This document shows positions 6,277 through 6,290 of a stretch of DNA of 6,290 nt, piece by piece. The stretch's first letter is position 1. Each line of letters starts with the position of its first letter. The stretch is from CANHVK01 sp046304235 (lineage in GTDB: Bacteria > Bacteroidota > Bacteroidia > Flavobacteriales_D > Crocinitomicaceae). The translations under genes were made by a program, and so were the position numbers. The notes under the pieces were generated by a model. It was given only the letters and a program-made list of their open reading frames with translations. It was not told the DNA's origin and ran no database searches. The stretch is from NCBI GenBank assembly GCA_046304235.1, contig JBKCEW010000008.1, positions 1 through 6,290 of the forward strand, read 5' to 3'.

Positions 6277-6290
6277 TCAGTACATAAAGA

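Overview
The window is a compact, AT-rich stretch of ordinary bacterial chromosome. It most likely comes from the Bacteroidota, probably Flavobacteriia or a close relative. The evidence is the low GC content, A-rich start regions without Shine-Dalgarno sequences, a perfect TAnnTTTG-type -7 promoter element before thrS, and protein sequences that read like flavobacterial versions of their families. I see no mobile element, CRISPR array, tRNA, rRNA or defence system, and no gene-free stretch longer than about 90 bases.

Layout. Positions 1-1197 (minus strand) hold the N-terminal ~400 codons of a ComEC/Rec2-type DNA-uptake channel that runs off the left edge. It has no usable ATG, and its likely TTG start lies behind an in-frame TGA. 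A 79-bp divergent intergenic region (1198-1276) carries candidate -7 elements for both directions. Positions 1277-4455 (plus strand) are the conserved translation operon thrS-infC-rpmI-rplT: threonyl-tRNA synthetase, initiation factor IF3, and ribosomal proteins bL35 and bL20. A strong palindromic terminator at 4481-4510 follows rplT and is shared with the convergent genes. Positions 4514-6252 (minus strand) hold a two-gene unit: a membrane-bound family-2 glycosyltransferase, then an ECF-like sigma factor whose start codon lies inside the end of the glycosyltransferase gene (10-base overlap).

How the genes work together. The plus-strand operon supplies parts of one process, translation: charging tRNA-Thr, start-site selection and large-subunit assembly. 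The classical enterobacterial controls are not visible: there is no long thrS leader, and infC starts with ATG rather than ATT. The strongest candidate for regulation is the rpmI-rplT junction, where three hairpins and a repeated TGAAGTAA occupy 4005-4089, as would fit autoregulation by bL20. The minus-strand pair joins a surface-polysaccharide or lipid glycosyltransferase to a sigma factor with no adjacent anti-sigma gene.

The genes themselves are familiar. The items worth a second look are the rpmI-rplT RNA structure, the odd comEC start with its 9-codon upstream ORF, and the glycosyltransferase-sigma overlap.
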